Source: CAZHFW01 sp964531675
GTDB taxonomy: Bacteria > Planctomycetota > Phycisphaerae > Phycisphaerales > UBA1924
Length of the DNA: 64,000 nt
Reading direction: 5' to 3'
Assembly: GCA_964531675.1 (NCBI GenBank)
Contig: CAZHFW010000014.1
Span: forward strand, 1 to 64,000
Positions 9,060 through 18,906 of this stretch are shown here, one piece after another (positions within the stretch are counted from its first letter, which is position 1; each line of letters opens with the position of its first letter). A program made the position numbers and the translations under genes. The notes under the pieces are model-generated. The model was not told the DNA's origin and did no database searches. It saw only the letters and a list, made by a program, of their open reading frames with translations.

Positions 9060-9065
9060 TATATT
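9060..9065 (+). promoter_or_regulatory. Candidate -10 box of trpB (leaderless)
   Basis: TATATT ends 6 nt before the trpB ATG in an otherwise GC-rich region, and there is no Shine-Dalgarno sequence. Confidence 0.5.
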
Positions 9066-9071
9066 CCGGGC

Positions 9072-10340
<1,269 letters not shown>

Positions 10341-10376
10341 GCGAATCGAACGCGCTCACGAGCAACCCTGAAATGA

Positions 10377-10408
10377 AAAACGCACGGCATGAAGATGCCG
10401 TGCGTTTT
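10377..10408. terminator. Bidirectional intrinsic terminator between trpB and nuoC
   Basis: A 14-bp stem (10377-10390 paired with 10395-10408, 4-nt loop GAAG) has an A-run on its left side and a T-run on its right. It can terminate trpB and the convergent nuoC. Confidence 0.85.
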
Positions 10409-10429
10409 GGTTTTGATCGCGAATGATGC

Positions 10430-11002
10430 TCAGGCGCTCGTGCGGTCGACCACGCGGTAAGACTCGCGCTCGCCCCGTCCGCGGACCGGATAGTCCTTGC
10501 GGAGCGGGTGGGCGGGGTAGTCCTCCCAGGTCAGGATGCGGCGCAGGTCCGGGTGGTTGCGGAAGCGGATCCCGAACATGTCGAACACTTCGCGCTCGGT
10601 CCACTCGGCGCCGGGCCAGAGATCGCAGACGCTGTCGACGTAGAGCGCGGGGTCCTCGACGATGCCGTCGGTCGGAAGCGAGGGGTCCAGGAAGGTCTTG
10701 ACGAAGAAGCGCTCGTCGGTCGAGTAGTTGCAGACGTTGTACACGACCGCGAAGCGGCCGATGGTCTTGGTCGGGTAGCCCAGGTAGTCGATCCCCACCA
10801 CGTCTGAGAGGAAGTTGTACCCGCAGTCGTTCTTGAGGAACGCCATGACCTCGTGAAGGTCGGCGGGCTCGAGAATGAGCGTGGACTGCCCCCGGAACTC
10901 GGTGCCGCGGAGCTTCTTCCCGGCAAAGCGAGCCTTCACTTTGGCGAAGGTCGGGTGCTCAAGGGACGAGGATGGGACGCTGTTGGAGCCTTCCTGGGAC
11001 AT
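10430..11002 (-). CDS. nuoC: NADH-quinone oxidoreductase subunit C
   Basis: NuoC is the 30-kDa peripheral-arm subunit of respiratory complex I. The 190-residue product carries the family signature EREVFDMFGIRFRNHPDLRR and the downstream TWEDYPAHPLRKDYP segment. The frame stays open 77 codons further upstream, but 11002 is chosen because family homology begins soon after it and a CTGTCA-17 nt-TACACT promoter ends 7 nt before this ATG. No other nuo gene is adjacent, so this subunit appears to be a stand-alone unit; complex I genes are sometimes split like this in Planctomycetota. Confidence 0.93.
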   Translation of the reverse strand: MSQEGSNSVPSSSLEHPTFAKVKARFAGKKLRGTEFRGQSTLILEPADLHEVMAFLKNDCGYNFLSDVVGIDYLGYPTKTIGRFAVVYNVCNYSTDERFFVKTFLDPSLPTDGIVEDPALYVDSVCDLWPGAEWTEREVFDMFGIRFRNHPDLRRILTWEDYPAHPLRKDYPVRGRGERESYRVVDRTSA

Positions 11003-11009
11003 GCGAACC

Positions 11010-11038
11010 AGTGTAGGCACCGAACCGATCCTTGACAG
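11010..11038 (-). promoter_or_regulatory. Promoter of nuoC (leaderless)
   Basis: On the minus strand, CTGTCA (11033-11038), a 17-nt spacer and TACACT (11010-11015) form a sigma-70-like promoter. The -10 box ends 7 nt before the ATG at 11002, so the transcript should start at about the start codon. Confidence 0.55.
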
Positions 11039-11213
11039 GCGGGGAAGGCTCCGCCAGACCGCGGGTCCGCGAACCACTTCTCGCCGGCAAGTATTTGCAG
11101 CTGTAGGACTTATTCCGCTTTTGCTGGCAAAGCCTCCGGCCTGTGGCACCTTGTCTGCGTGGACGCCCAGCGCGTGTGGTGCGCGCGGCATCCGCCCCGT
11201 GGAGGATTCAGAC

Positions 11214-11900
11214 ATGAAGCGTGCGTTTGCCACTGTCGTTCTGGCTGCCGGTTTTGCTTCCGGCGCTTCGGCTCAGGAAGTGTTCTTCAGCGACTTTAAC
11301 TCCGGCACCCCCGCGGGCATCTCCGGTGCCGGCGGCACGGAGAGCGTGCAGGGCTTCTCAGGCCTTGGCAACGGCTCGAACACCTTCGGCGGCGACATGT
11401 GGCGGAACGACGCGGGCGGAAACCCCCAGACCAAGACCTCGCTCACGCTCACCGATCTCCCCGCCCACGACTCGCTCCGCATCGATCTGCTCCTGGCGAT
11501 CATCGACTCGTGGGACGGCATCGGCGGCAACCCCGGCCCCGACACCTTCGTCATCGCGGTTGACGGCAACACCGTCTTCAGCCACGTCTTCGCCATTGCC
11601 AGCGGTTCGGGTGACTACGCGCCCCCGGCCGGCGTGCTCCTCTCCGGCGGCACCAACCTGGGCTTCGGTGGCTGGGCAGAGATCGCCCTCGACTTGGGCT
11701 TCGACCCCAGCCTCACCATCGCGCACTCCAGCTCCTCGGTCACGATCGACTTCTACGCCACCGGCGGCGGCTGGCAGGGCGCCGGCGACGAATCCTGGGC
11801 CATGGACAACCTCCGCGTCACCGTTCGCGGCATCCCCGCGCCGGGCGGTCTGGCGGCCTTCGGCCTCCTGGGCCTGGCCGGTCGTCGTCGGCGGAACTGA
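11214..11900 (+). CDS. Secreted protein with PEP-CTERM-like sorting tail
   Basis: A 228-residue protein with a signal peptide (MKRAFATVVLAAGFASGASA, cleavage before QEVFF). It has a beta-rich Gly/Ser/Asp body and a C-terminal sorting signal: IPAPGG, a hydrophobic stretch and RRRRN. The layout is that of exosortase substrates, with Pro-Ala-Pro-Gly in place of the classical Pro-Glu-Pro. A GGAGG at 11201-11205 sets the ATG at 11214; the frame is open far upstream, but that part is antisense to nuoC. Segments such as DNLRVTV are seen in lectin-like and choice-of-anchor proteins. Function beyond surface location is unknown. A terminator follows. Confidence 0.85.
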   Translation: MKRAFATVVLAAGFASGASAQEVFFSDFNSGTPAGISGAGGTESVQGFSGLGNGSNTFGGDMWRNDAGGNPQTKTSLTLTDLPAHDSLRIDLLLAIIDSWDGIGGNPGPDTFVIAVDGNTVFSHVFAIASGSGDYAPPAGVLLSGGTNLGFGGWAEIALDLGFDPSLTIAHSSSSVTIDFYATGGGWQGAGDESWAMDNLRVTVRGIPAPGGLAAFGLLGLAGRRRRN

Positions 11901-11924
11901 GCCGAGCGATCAACGATCTTCTCA

Positions 11925-11958
11925 GCAGGCCCGGCATGACCGGGCCTGCAGCGTTTTT
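11925..11958 (+). terminator. Intrinsic terminator
   Basis: A 10-bp stem (GCAGGCCCGG at 11925-11934 paired with 11940-11949, 5-nt loop) is followed by GCGTTTTT. It closes the sorting-tail gene. Confidence 0.85.
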
Positions 11959-11987
11959 GCCTCCGATGCCGACGCTTGTCGCAGAGG

Positions 11988-11993
11988 TATGCT
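11988..11993 (+). promoter_or_regulatory. Candidate -10 box (leaderless zinc-ribbon gene)
   Basis: TATGCT ends 6 nt before the ATG at 12000. It supports that start over one eight codons upstream. Confidence 0.4.
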
Positions 11994-11999
11994 CGGCTC

Positions 12000-13115
12000 A
12001 TGCCACCACTGGTCGATGACGTAGGCCGACCGATCGATCGCGTGTCGGCGCTGGACTTGAGACGCAAAGCCGGCGCGCCGGGCTATCCGAGCCGGGACTC
12101 GGCCGACCGCATCCAATGGGCGGTCGAGAGCATCCGCCGGAGTTCGAGCACGTTCACGCTGCCCGGCCTGGTGGTGGCGGGCGGATGCCTCACGTGGTTC
12201 ATTGGATCCTCATTCATCGGTTTGGCGATCGCGTTGTTTCCGGGCCAGCTGGCGGGCAATCTCTCGGTGCAAGGGCTGACCCGCATCGGCTGGTTGGTCC
12301 TTGTCATTGTCACAACCACCTCCATCACACGCCGCGTCATCCGCCGCCGCATCGCGCCCCACATCGCGGCCACGCTGGTCGCGGAGTCCTTCTGCGGCGG
12401 CTGCGCGTATGGCCTCGGGACACTTGCAGCGGACCCTCAGGGGATTGTGACCTGCCCGGAATGCGGCGCAGGCTGGCGAAAGTCCCGCATGATCGCATCT
12501 GCGGGGACTGCGGCGGACACGACGCCGAGCATGCCGATTCATCGCCGCTGGATCGGACGCCGTCGGCCCGTCGTCGGGCCGGACGATCGTGGGCGGCTTG
12601 TTCCGATCCTTGACACCAGGCTCCGAACGCTCACGCGCCCGCGCCGGGATGTGCTTGGGCCGACGCGTGTGGCATCGCTCGTGCGTGCTACGCGCCGTAC
12701 GGCGCGCTGGCAGCGTCTGGTGGGTCTCCTGGCCCTTCTGGTGGTCGCCAGCCCGTTTGCCGCGGTGGCCATCATGTCGATGACGGATGGCACTCCGAGA
12801 AGTCGTCTCACGTCGGAACTCTTCGTCCCTCTGACGATCGCGGGCTTCATCGTGTTTCTCGGGATTCTCGTCTGGCGTTCTGAGCTCGGCACCAGTCCGC
12901 GCAATCTGACCAGCGCCTTCCGGGCGCGTGCCGCCTGTCCATCCTGCGCCGAAGATCTCACCCCGGTCGCACCCGGCCCCGATGGGCTCACTCAATGCCC
13001 GGTGTGCAGCGCGGCCTGGAGGATCGGGCCGCCGGGGCCCCGGTCAACATCGAGCGGAATCGTCGGCGCGACGCCTTCGCCTGCAACGGAGATCCGACCG
13101 CAATCCGAAGCCTGA
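12000..13115 (+). CDS. Membrane protein with two zinc ribbons (tandem paralogue 1)
   Basis: A 371-residue protein of no family I can name. It has two pairs of hydrophobic segments (about residues 55-115 and 240-295). Two CxxC...CxxC zinc-ribbon-like units are present: CGGC...CPEC after the first pair (near residues 132-160) and CPSC...CPVC at the C-terminus (about 313-345). The ribbons presumably face the cytoplasm. The N-terminal motif LVDDvGrPI...LRRKAG...GYPSRD, the ribbons and a RSELGTSPRN segment recur in the next gene, showing a tandem duplication. The role is unknown; zinc binding is inferred from the cysteine spacing. Confidence 0.7.
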   Translation: MPPLVDDVGRPIDRVSALDLRRKAGAPGYPSRDSADRIQWAVESIRRSSSTFTLPGLVVAGGCLTWFIGSSFIGLAIALFPGQLAGNLSVQGLTRIGWLVLVIVTTTSITRRVIRRRIAPHIAATLVAESFCGGCAYGLGTLAADPQGIVTCPECGAGWRKSRMIASAGTAADTTPSMPIHRRWIGRRRPVVGPDDRGRLVPILDTRLRTLTRPRRDVLGPTRVASLVRATRRTARWQRLVGLLALLVVASPFAAVAIMSMTDGTPRSRLTSELFVPLTIAGFIVFLGILVWRSELGTSPRNLTSAFRARAACPSCAEDLTPVAPGPDGLTQCPVCSAAWRIGPPGPRSTSSGIVGATPSPATEIRPQSEA

Positions 13116-13160
13116 CTCGGCGCTGCGACAGCTTCATTTCGTGACGACGGCCCGCGCACC

Positions 13161-14198
13161 ATGTTCAACCTTGTTGACGATCTCGGCAAGCCGATCCGAC
13201 TCGCGTCCACCCGAGCGCTGCGCCGTCGTGCGGGGACCGAAGGCTATCTATCGCGCGACGCGTACGCCCGCGTTCTCCGAGTGACCAGGGTGCGCGGCGG
13301 CCTCCTGAGACCGGGCTTGATCGCGATCGTGTTGGCGTCGGTCATGCTCCTGCTCGGGGGATTGTGGGCGCTGCCTCAGGCAGGTCAGACGGCGGCGATC
13401 CTCGTCGCGACTGTTTGCTGGGCTTGCGTCGTCGGTTTGGCTGGCTTCTTGCTCCGACTCCTCGGAAGCGATCAACCCGCGTGGCCCGTCTCCCGAGCAT
13501 TGGTCGCCGAAGGTGTCTGCGGAGCGTGCGGCTATGCGGTGATCGCGCTGCGGCCGGATGAGCGAGGACTCATCACCTGCCCGGAGTGCCAGGCGCACTG
13601 GCGCGCTTCACGACTGGGCGTGACCGCCGACGACCTGGCAAATCGCCCCGGCACATCCATCGAGGATGCGAAACGCAGGGGCCTCTCAGGACGCCTCTCT
13701 ACGGATGATCGCAACCGACTCGTCCCCATCGTTGATCGCAGGCTTCGGTGCGTTTCCGCCGAGCGCAAAGCGTCGCTCGGCGAGGCGATTGAGCCTCTGG
13801 CGGAGAAGCTCAGCTTCGTCGGCGCCGGGATTCGCCTGCTGACCAGCGTCGTGATCTGCGTCCCCGGAATGTTCGCCGTGCTGGGCGTCCTTTCCCGGCC
13901 CTTCGACGAGTTGAACTGGCAGATGGCTCTGGTGCTCATCGTGTTGGCTGCCATCTTGACGCTGGCGGTCGGAGTCATCATGCGCTCCGATCTGGGCGCG
14001 AGTCCACGGAGCATTGCGTTTCTGGTGCTTTGCGAACAGCGTTGCCCGACTTGCCTGGAGGATTGCCGCGACGTGCCCCTGGCGTCCGATGGTCGTGTCG
14101 AATGTCCAGTCTGCGGATCAGCTTGGCGTCGACTCTCCAGGCCCACGCAACGGCACACCGCCGGCGCGGCCCAAGCCCAGACGCCCGAGGCTGAATGA
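13161..14198 (+). CDS. Membrane protein with two zinc ribbons (tandem paralogue 2)
   Basis: A 345-residue paralogue of the preceding gene, 45 bp downstream on the same strand. Shared features in the same order are LVDDlGkPI...LRRRAG...GYLSRD at the N-terminus, two hydrophobic segments (about 50-105), a ribbon CGAC...CPEC (about 118-148), two further hydrophobic segments (about 227-275), RSDLGASPRS and a C-terminal ribbon CPTC...CPVC. The cysteine spacing is conserved although the rest has diverged, which argues for selection on metal binding. The two are probably co-transcribed, and the terminator at 14202 ends the unit. Confidence 0.7.
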   Translation: MFNLVDDLGKPIRLASTRALRRRAGTEGYLSRDAYARVLRVTRVRGGLLRPGLIAIVLASVMLLLGGLWALPQAGQTAAILVATVCWACVVGLAGFLLRLLGSDQPAWPVSRALVAEGVCGACGYAVIALRPDERGLITCPECQAHWRASRLGVTADDLANRPGTSIEDAKRRGLSGRLSTDDRNRLVPIVDRRLRCVSAERKASLGEAIEPLAEKLSFVGAGIRLLTSVVICVPGMFAVLGVLSRPFDELNWQMALVLIVLAAILTLAVGVIMRSDLGASPRSIAFLVLCEQRCPTCLEDCRDVPLASDGRVECPVCGSAWRRLSRPTQRHTAGAAQAQTPEAE

Positions 14199-14201
14199 AA
14201 A

Positions 14202-14234
14202 CCGCCCGCATCGCTGCGGGCGGTCCTCTTTCCT
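14202..14234 (+). terminator. Intrinsic terminator after the zinc-ribbon pair
   Basis: An 8-bp stem (CCGCCCGC at 14202-14209 paired with 14216-14223, 6-nt loop) is followed by a pyrimidine-rich TCCTCTTTCCT tract. Confidence 0.7.
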
Positions 14235-14292
14235 CTCAGACTCAGGCCCCTCAGACTCGGGCCTTCAGCATTCTGACTTCAATCTGTCCGGT

Positions 14293-15015
14293 TCAGGCCC
14301 GGCGGCGGCGCGAGAGCGTCATCAGGCCCGCGCCCGCGAAGACCACGGCGCCCGGCGCGGGAACCGCTTGGTAGTCCACACGCATGTTGACGCCCACGAA
14401 GTCGCCCGGATCGCCCACGCGCTCAAACTCAAGGCGGAGGACGTCACCCGTGCGCACCGCGATGTCGGTCACCGCACCCGAATCGCCCGAGCCATCCGCA
14501 AGGTCGTACGGATTGGCGCGGGAATACACATCGCCCGAGCTGATCGCGCCGCTGGTCAGCAGCGTGTCGTTCAGGTACAGGAACCAGTTGTTGGCACGGC
14601 CGATGTCGCGGCCCATCCACACGCCGCCGGTGACGTTCAGAATCGCATCGCCCGGGCTGGTGAACGCGACGTTCGCCTTGCCCTGGCCGACGCCGTTGAA
14701 CGGGTCGGTCGTATGGACGACGATGTCGCCCTTCTCGAAGTCGCGCTGGAACTGCTCCGTGCCGTTGCTCTGGAACCAGAACGGCAGACGATCGGAGCCA
14801 TCCTCCGAGCGGGCAAAGCCGGGCTGCGCGGTGGACCACCCGCCCAGATTGCGCTGCCAAGACTGCACGGCGGGAAGCATGTTGCTGCCTTCGCGCACGC
14901 TCCAGACGCCTCCCGGGGTGTTCACATCGCCCCAGTCGGTCTGGATGTCGTACACCTGGGCCGAAGCGGCGCCCGCCGCCAACACCGTCACGAGGATCGC
15001 GGGAACGCAACGCAT
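14293..15015 (-). CDS. Secreted protein with PEP-CTERM-like sorting tail
   Basis: A 240-residue secreted protein: signal peptide MRCVPAILVTVLAAGAASA (cleavage before QVYD), a beta-rich body and a C-terminal tail of VPAPGA, a hydrophobic stretch and SRRRRA. The tail matches the exosortase-type sorting signal seen in four other proteins in this window. AAGGGG lies about 8 nt before the ATG at 15015, which fixes the start; the frame is open 34 codons further. The body has no motif that I can link to a function. Confidence 0.82.
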   Translation of the reverse strand: MRCVPAILVTVLAAGAASAQVYDIQTDWGDVNTPGGVWSVREGSNMLPAVQSWQRNLGGWSTAQPGFARSEDGSDRLPFWFQSNGTEQFQRDFEKGDIVVHTTDPFNGVGQGKANVAFTSPGDAILNVTGGVWMGRDIGRANNWFLYLNDTLLTSGAISSGDVYSRANPYDLADGSGDSGAVTDIAVRTGDVLRLEFERVGDPGDFVGVNMRVDYQAVPAPGAVVFAGAGLMTLSRRRRA

Positions 15016-15201
15016 GGGAACCCCTTTGTGCATCAGCGCACACAACAGCAAGAGACAAGGGCCGGCGCGCACCGGTCCTGCGTACGGAATGTGCCACGTG
15101 ATTCCCCGGGAGACCAAGAATCCACGTCCTGCCCCGCCATTCGGCCCAGTCCGAGATCACCCGGATCCGATCTTTTCCCGAACAAACAAGCCGCGTCTGC
15201 G

Positions 15202-15207
15202 TATCAT
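15202..15207 (+). promoter_or_regulatory. Candidate -10 box of uvrB (leaderless)
   Basis: TATCAT ends 8 nt before the uvrB ATG, with CGAACA 17 nt further upstream as a poor -35 element. I see no LexA-type palindrome in the leader. Confidence 0.4.
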
Positions 15208-15215
15208 CCACCCGC

Positions 15216-17486
15216 ATGCCCTCGCGCCCCTTCCAGGTCGTCGCTCCCTTCACGCCCATGGGTGATCAGCCCCAGGCGATCGAAAAGCTCACACGCGATC
15301 TTCAGGCGGGAAGCCCCGCGGCGTGCCTCCTTGGCGCGACGGGCACCGGCAAGACCTTCACGATGGCGCACGTGATCGCGAGGCTCCAGAAGCCCACGAT
15401 CATCATCAGCCACAACAAGACGCTCGCGGCCCAGCTCTTCGAGGAGCTCCGCGAGTTCTTCCCCAACAACTCGGTCAACTACTTCGTGAGCTACTACGAC
15501 TACTACCAGCCCGAGGCGTACATCCCCCAGCGGGACATCTACATCGAGAAGGACTCGGCCCGCAACGACGAGCTCGACCAGCTCCGCCTGGCCGCCACCT
15601 CGAACATCCTTTCCCGCCGCGACAGCGTGGTGGTCGCCTCGGTCTCGTGCATCTTCGGCCTGGGCTCACCCGAGGCGTACGGCCGGCGCGTGCTGACGCT
15701 CACCAAGGGCTCGCGCATCAACCGCCGCGAGTTCCTGCTCGCGCTGGCCGCGATGCAATACCAGCGCTCCGAGATCGACTTCAAGCGCGGGCAGTTCCGC
15801 GTGCGCGGGGACGCGGTCGAGGTCTGGCCCGCCTATGAGAAGTTCTCCGTCCGCATCGAACTCTTCGGCGATGACGTCGAACGCATCGAACTGGTCAACC
15901 CCACCAGCGGCGAGCTGCTCGCCGAGGAAAAGCAGTTCTTCCTCTTCCCCGCGGTGCACTACGTCATGCCCGACACGCAGCTCGGCGGCATCGTGCAGCA
16001 GATCCGCACGGATCTGGACGCCCGCGTGCTTGAGCTCCGCTCCAAGGGCCTCCTGCTGGAAGCCCAGCGCCTGCTGGCCCGGACCAAGTACGACCTCGAG
16101 ATGATCGAGGAGGTCGGCTATTGCAACGGCGTGGAGAACTACTCGCGATACTTCGACGGGCGCATGCCTGGCGAACGCCCCTACACGCTCCTGGACTACT
16201 TCGATTACGCGCCGCCCCGCGACGCCGACGAGAGAGGCTGGATGCCCGGGCTTGACGCCTCGCGCTCGGGCATCGTCGAAGCGCTCGAGAACCTGAACGC
16301 GACCGAGTGGGTCGAACGCCCAACGCTGGCCAGGCCCGACTCGCGGCCCAACTACCGCGACTGGCTCCTGATCATCGACGAGTCGCACGTCACGCTCCCG
16401 CAGATCCGCGCGATGTTCAATGGCGATCGCCAGCGCAAGCAGGTGCTCGTCGAACACGGATTCCGACTTCCCGCCGCCTTGGACAACCGCCCCCTGACGT
16501 TCGAAGAGTTCGAGGCGATCGTGCCGCAGATGCTCTTCGTGAGCGCCACGCCCGGACCGTACGAACTCGAGAAGGTGCAGGGCGACATCGCCGAGCAGGT
16601 CATCCGCCCCACCGGTCTGCTCGACCCGATCGTGGAGGTCAAGCCCGCCCAGGGCCAGGTGCCCGACCTTCTGGAGCGCTGCGTCCAGACCGTCGAGAAG
16701 GGCGGACGTGTGCTCGTGACGGCGCTGACCAAAAGGCTCTGCGAGGACCTCGCGGCGTACCTCGACAAGAAGGGCCTGCGCGTGCGTTATCTCCACTCGG
16801 AGATCGAGACGCTCGAACGCGTGCGGATCCTCACGGACCTGCGCACCGGCGAGTTCGACGTGCTCGTGGGCGTCAACCTGCTCCGCGAAGGCCTGGACCT
16901 GCCCGAAGTGTCTCTGGTCGCGATCCTCGACGCGGACAAGGAAGGCTTCCTGCGCTCCCCCACTTCGCTCATCCAGCAGATGGGACGCGCCGCCCGCAAC
17001 GCCGAGTCGCTCGTCATCATGTACGCCGACCAGATGACGCCCGCGATGAAGGCCGCCATCGAGGAGACCGAACGCCGCCGCGCCAAGCAGATCGCGTACA
17101 ACAAAGAGCACGGCATCACGCCGCAGACGATCCGCAAGGCGATCCGCCAGGGGCTGGATGTCGAGCTCAAGGCCAGGCGCACCGCCCGCGAGGCGGTCTC
17201 GGTCAGCGAGAAGGACTTCGAGATCGAGGAACTGATCAATCAGATGTCGGAGGAGATGCTGCAAGCCGCCCAGTCGCTCGAGTTCGAGAAGGCCGCAAGC
17301 CTGCGAGATCAGGTGAACAAGCTCAAGAAGCTCAAGGGCGAGCTGGAAGCAACCGGCGGGAAGGCCCGCATCAAGCGCTCCGACGTGGAGAAGGGGACCG
17401 CGGGGAAAGCCAAGCCGAAGGCGGGGATGCCGGGCGTGCGCGCCACCCGCAAGTCCAAGAAGCGATCCGGGCCCTCAGCGGATTAA
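15216..17486 (+). CDS. uvrB: Excinuclease ABC subunit B
   Basis: UvrB is the damage-verifying helicase-like subunit of nucleotide excision repair, acting with UvrA and UvrC. The 756-residue product has Walker A GATGTGKT (residues 40-47), the beta-hairpin YYDYYQPEAY that inserts behind the lesion, the DESH motif, the GFRLPAALDNRPL segment, motif VI in QQMGRAARN, and a C-terminal UVR domain that binds UvrC. It is about 80 residues longer than the E. coli protein because of a Lys/Arg/Gly-rich tail after the UVR domain. The start is preceded by a TATCAT hexamer. The small DUF1294 gene follows after 12 bp. Confidence 0.97.
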   Translation: MPSRPFQVVAPFTPMGDQPQAIEKLTRDLQAGSPAACLLGATGTGKTFTMAHVIARLQKPTIIISHNKTLAAQLFEELREFFPNNSVNYFVSYYDYYQPEAYIPQRDIYIEKDSARNDELDQLRLAATSNILSRRDSVVVASVSCIFGLGSPEAYGRRVLTLTKGSRINRREFLLALAAMQYQRSEIDFKRGQFRVRGDAVEVWPAYEKFSVRIELFGDDVERIELVNPTSGELLAEEKQFFLFPAVHYVMPDTQLGGIVQQIRTDLDARVLELRSKGLLLEAQRLLARTKYDLEMIEEVGYCNGVENYSRYFDGRMPGERPYTLLDYFDYAPPRDADERGWMPGLDASRSGIVEALENLNATEWVERPTLARPDSRPNYRDWLLIIDESHVTLPQIRAMFNGDRQRKQVLVEHGFRLPAALDNRPLTFEEFEAIVPQMLFVSATPGPYELEKVQGDIAEQVIRPTGLLDPIVEVKPAQGQVPDLLERCVQTVEKGGRVLVTALTKRLCEDLAAYLDKKGLRVRYLHSEIETLERVRILTDLRTGEFDVLVGVNLLREGLDLPEVSLVAILDADKEGFLRSPTSLIQQMGRAARNAESLVIMYADQMTPAMKAAIEETERRRAKQIAYNKEHGITPQTIRKAIRQGLDVELKARRTAREAVSVSEKDFEIEELINQMSEEMLQAAQSLEFEKAASLRDQVNKLKKLKGELEATGGKARIKRSDVEKGTAGKAKPKAGMPGVRATRKSKKRSGPSAD

Positions 17487-17498
17487 TCCTCATCCGCC

Positions 17499-17780
17499 AT
17501 GCGCTGGCCACTGATCATCCTCGGCATCTACGTCATTGCGAGCATCGTCACGTTCATCGCGTACGGGCTGGACAAGCGGGCCGCCTCGCGCGGCGCCTGG
17601 CGCATCCGCGAACGCACGCTGCATCTCCTTGAACTCGCGGGAGGATGGCCCGGCGCTTTGCTGGCCCAACAAGTCTTCCGGCACAAGACTCGGGACTTCC
17701 GCTTCCGACTCGTGTTCTGGTCGGTGGTGGCGCTCCATCTGGCCCTTTGGATCGGTTTTGCAGTCCTCCGCTGGACGTGA
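17499..17780 (+). CDS. DUF1294 small membrane protein
   Basis: A 93-residue protein with an N-terminal hydrophobic segment (residues 4-22) and a C-terminal one (about 71-89). The central motif YGLDKRAASRGAWRIRERTLHLLELAGGWPGA, with LAQQVFRHKTRD after it, is the DUF1294 hallmark. In other bacteria this domain often follows a cold-shock domain; here it stands alone. The function is unknown. It begins 12 bp after uvrB and may be co-transcribed with it. Confidence 0.85.
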   Translation: MRWPLIILGIYVIASIVTFIAYGLDKRAASRGAWRIRERTLHLLELAGGWPGALLAQQVFRHKTRDFRFRLVFWSVVALHLALWIGFAVLRWT

Positions 17781-17868
17781 TTCGCGACAATCGTCGGACA
17801 AGCCTGTCATCCGAGGACGCCCCCACGCCGTTCTCTCTGGGTCCGAGCATCCATTCAGGAGACGACCC

Positions 17869-18897
17869 ATGCTTCCACGAAAGACCATCACCGCTGCGGC
17901 GATCCTTACCCTGTTGAGCTGCGCCGGCTGTCTTGAACGCAAAGAGTCGCTGACCGTTGCCCCCGACGGCGCGGTGTCCATCGAGTGCACCTACCAGGGC
18001 GACGCCTCCGAGTTCAAGGGGCCCGACCCGGTGCCCCAGCCCGAAGGCAAGTGGGCGATCCAGGACGAAGCGTCCACCAACTCGGACGGCGTGCCTCAGC
18101 TTCTCCGCGTCGCCAAGCAATCCTTCGCTCCCGGATCGCCGTTGCCTGGCACGTACGCGACCAACGCGCAGGACGCAGAAACCGCGCTGAGCTTCCCCAC
18201 AAGCCTGACCATCGAGGAGCGGCCCGACGGCACGTACTACCACTTCAAGCGTGCGTACCGCCGCCGCGATGACGCAGCTTTCACCACCACCCGCCGCTCG
18301 CTGATGATGGACGGCAGGCACCGGGCGTTGCTGGAAGAGCCAGACGCCGCTGTCAACGACCAGGAGCGTCTTTGCCTCGCGCAGGACCTTCGCTCGATCG
18401 AGCTCGAGAAGCAGCTTGTGATCCTGGACCGGGCGTTTGCCCCGCTCAAGGAGCTCCCGCAGGACGTTCCGCTTCGCATCCGTGCCGAAGTCGTCCGCGC
18501 CAGCGACGCCTTCGATCTCGCGCCCGCGGTTGCGCTGCTCGGCGCACCCAAGAGCGAAGCACGCGACAAGGAGATTCAGACGCTCGCGGATCGCTACCTG
18601 GCCTCGATCGCCGAGGCCGCACGAAAGACGGTCGCGTCGGCTGGGCTGTCTTCCGATCAGCTCGATCGGTTTCAGAAGAGCTACGACACCGAGAAGCGAC
18701 GCCGCGACGTGACCGAGGCGCTCAACTCGCACCTCTTTGAGCTCAGGCTCTCGCTGCCGGGCGAAATCGTGGGCGCCAACGCCGACCACCTCGACGACGG
18801 CGTTCTGGTCTGGGAGTTCCAGGCGCTGGCGTTCCAGGACACCGACAAGGTCCTGCTCGCGACCAGTCGTGTACCCAAGGCCAAGGCGCCCAAGTAA
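17869..18897 (+). CDS. Putative lipoprotein, function unknown
   Basis: A 342-residue protein with a lipoprotein-like signal sequence (MLPRKTITAAAILTLLSCAGC). Either Cys in SCAGC could be the lipidated residue. The body is charged and largely helical, with RSIELEKQLVILD and DQLDRFQKSYDTEKRRRD as likely helices, and shows no catalytic motif. A Shine-Dalgarno AGGAGA lies just before the ATG at 17869; the frame is open upstream, but that segment overlaps the DUF1294 gene. It is 9 bp upstream of the ECF sigma factor gene, so it may share its regulation. I do not recognise the family. Confidence 0.7.
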   Translation: MLPRKTITAAAILTLLSCAGCLERKESLTVAPDGAVSIECTYQGDASEFKGPDPVPQPEGKWAIQDEASTNSDGVPQLLRVAKQSFAPGSPLPGTYATNAQDAETALSFPTSLTIEERPDGTYYHFKRAYRRRDDAAFTTTRRSLMMDGRHRALLEEPDAAVNDQERLCLAQDLRSIELEKQLVILDRAFAPLKELPQDVPLRIRAEVVRASDAFDLAPAVALLGAPKSEARDKEIQTLADRYLASIAEAARKTVASAGLSSDQLDRFQKSYDTEKRRRDVTEALNSHLFELRLSLPGEIVGANADHLDDGVLVWEFQALAFQDTDKVLLATSRVPKAKAPK

Positions 18898-18906
18898 GAG
18901 GAACGC

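Noticed and set aside
15666..17264. A 532-codon open frame antisense to uvrB
   Set aside because: The same shadow effect; uvrB motifs are complete on the other strand.
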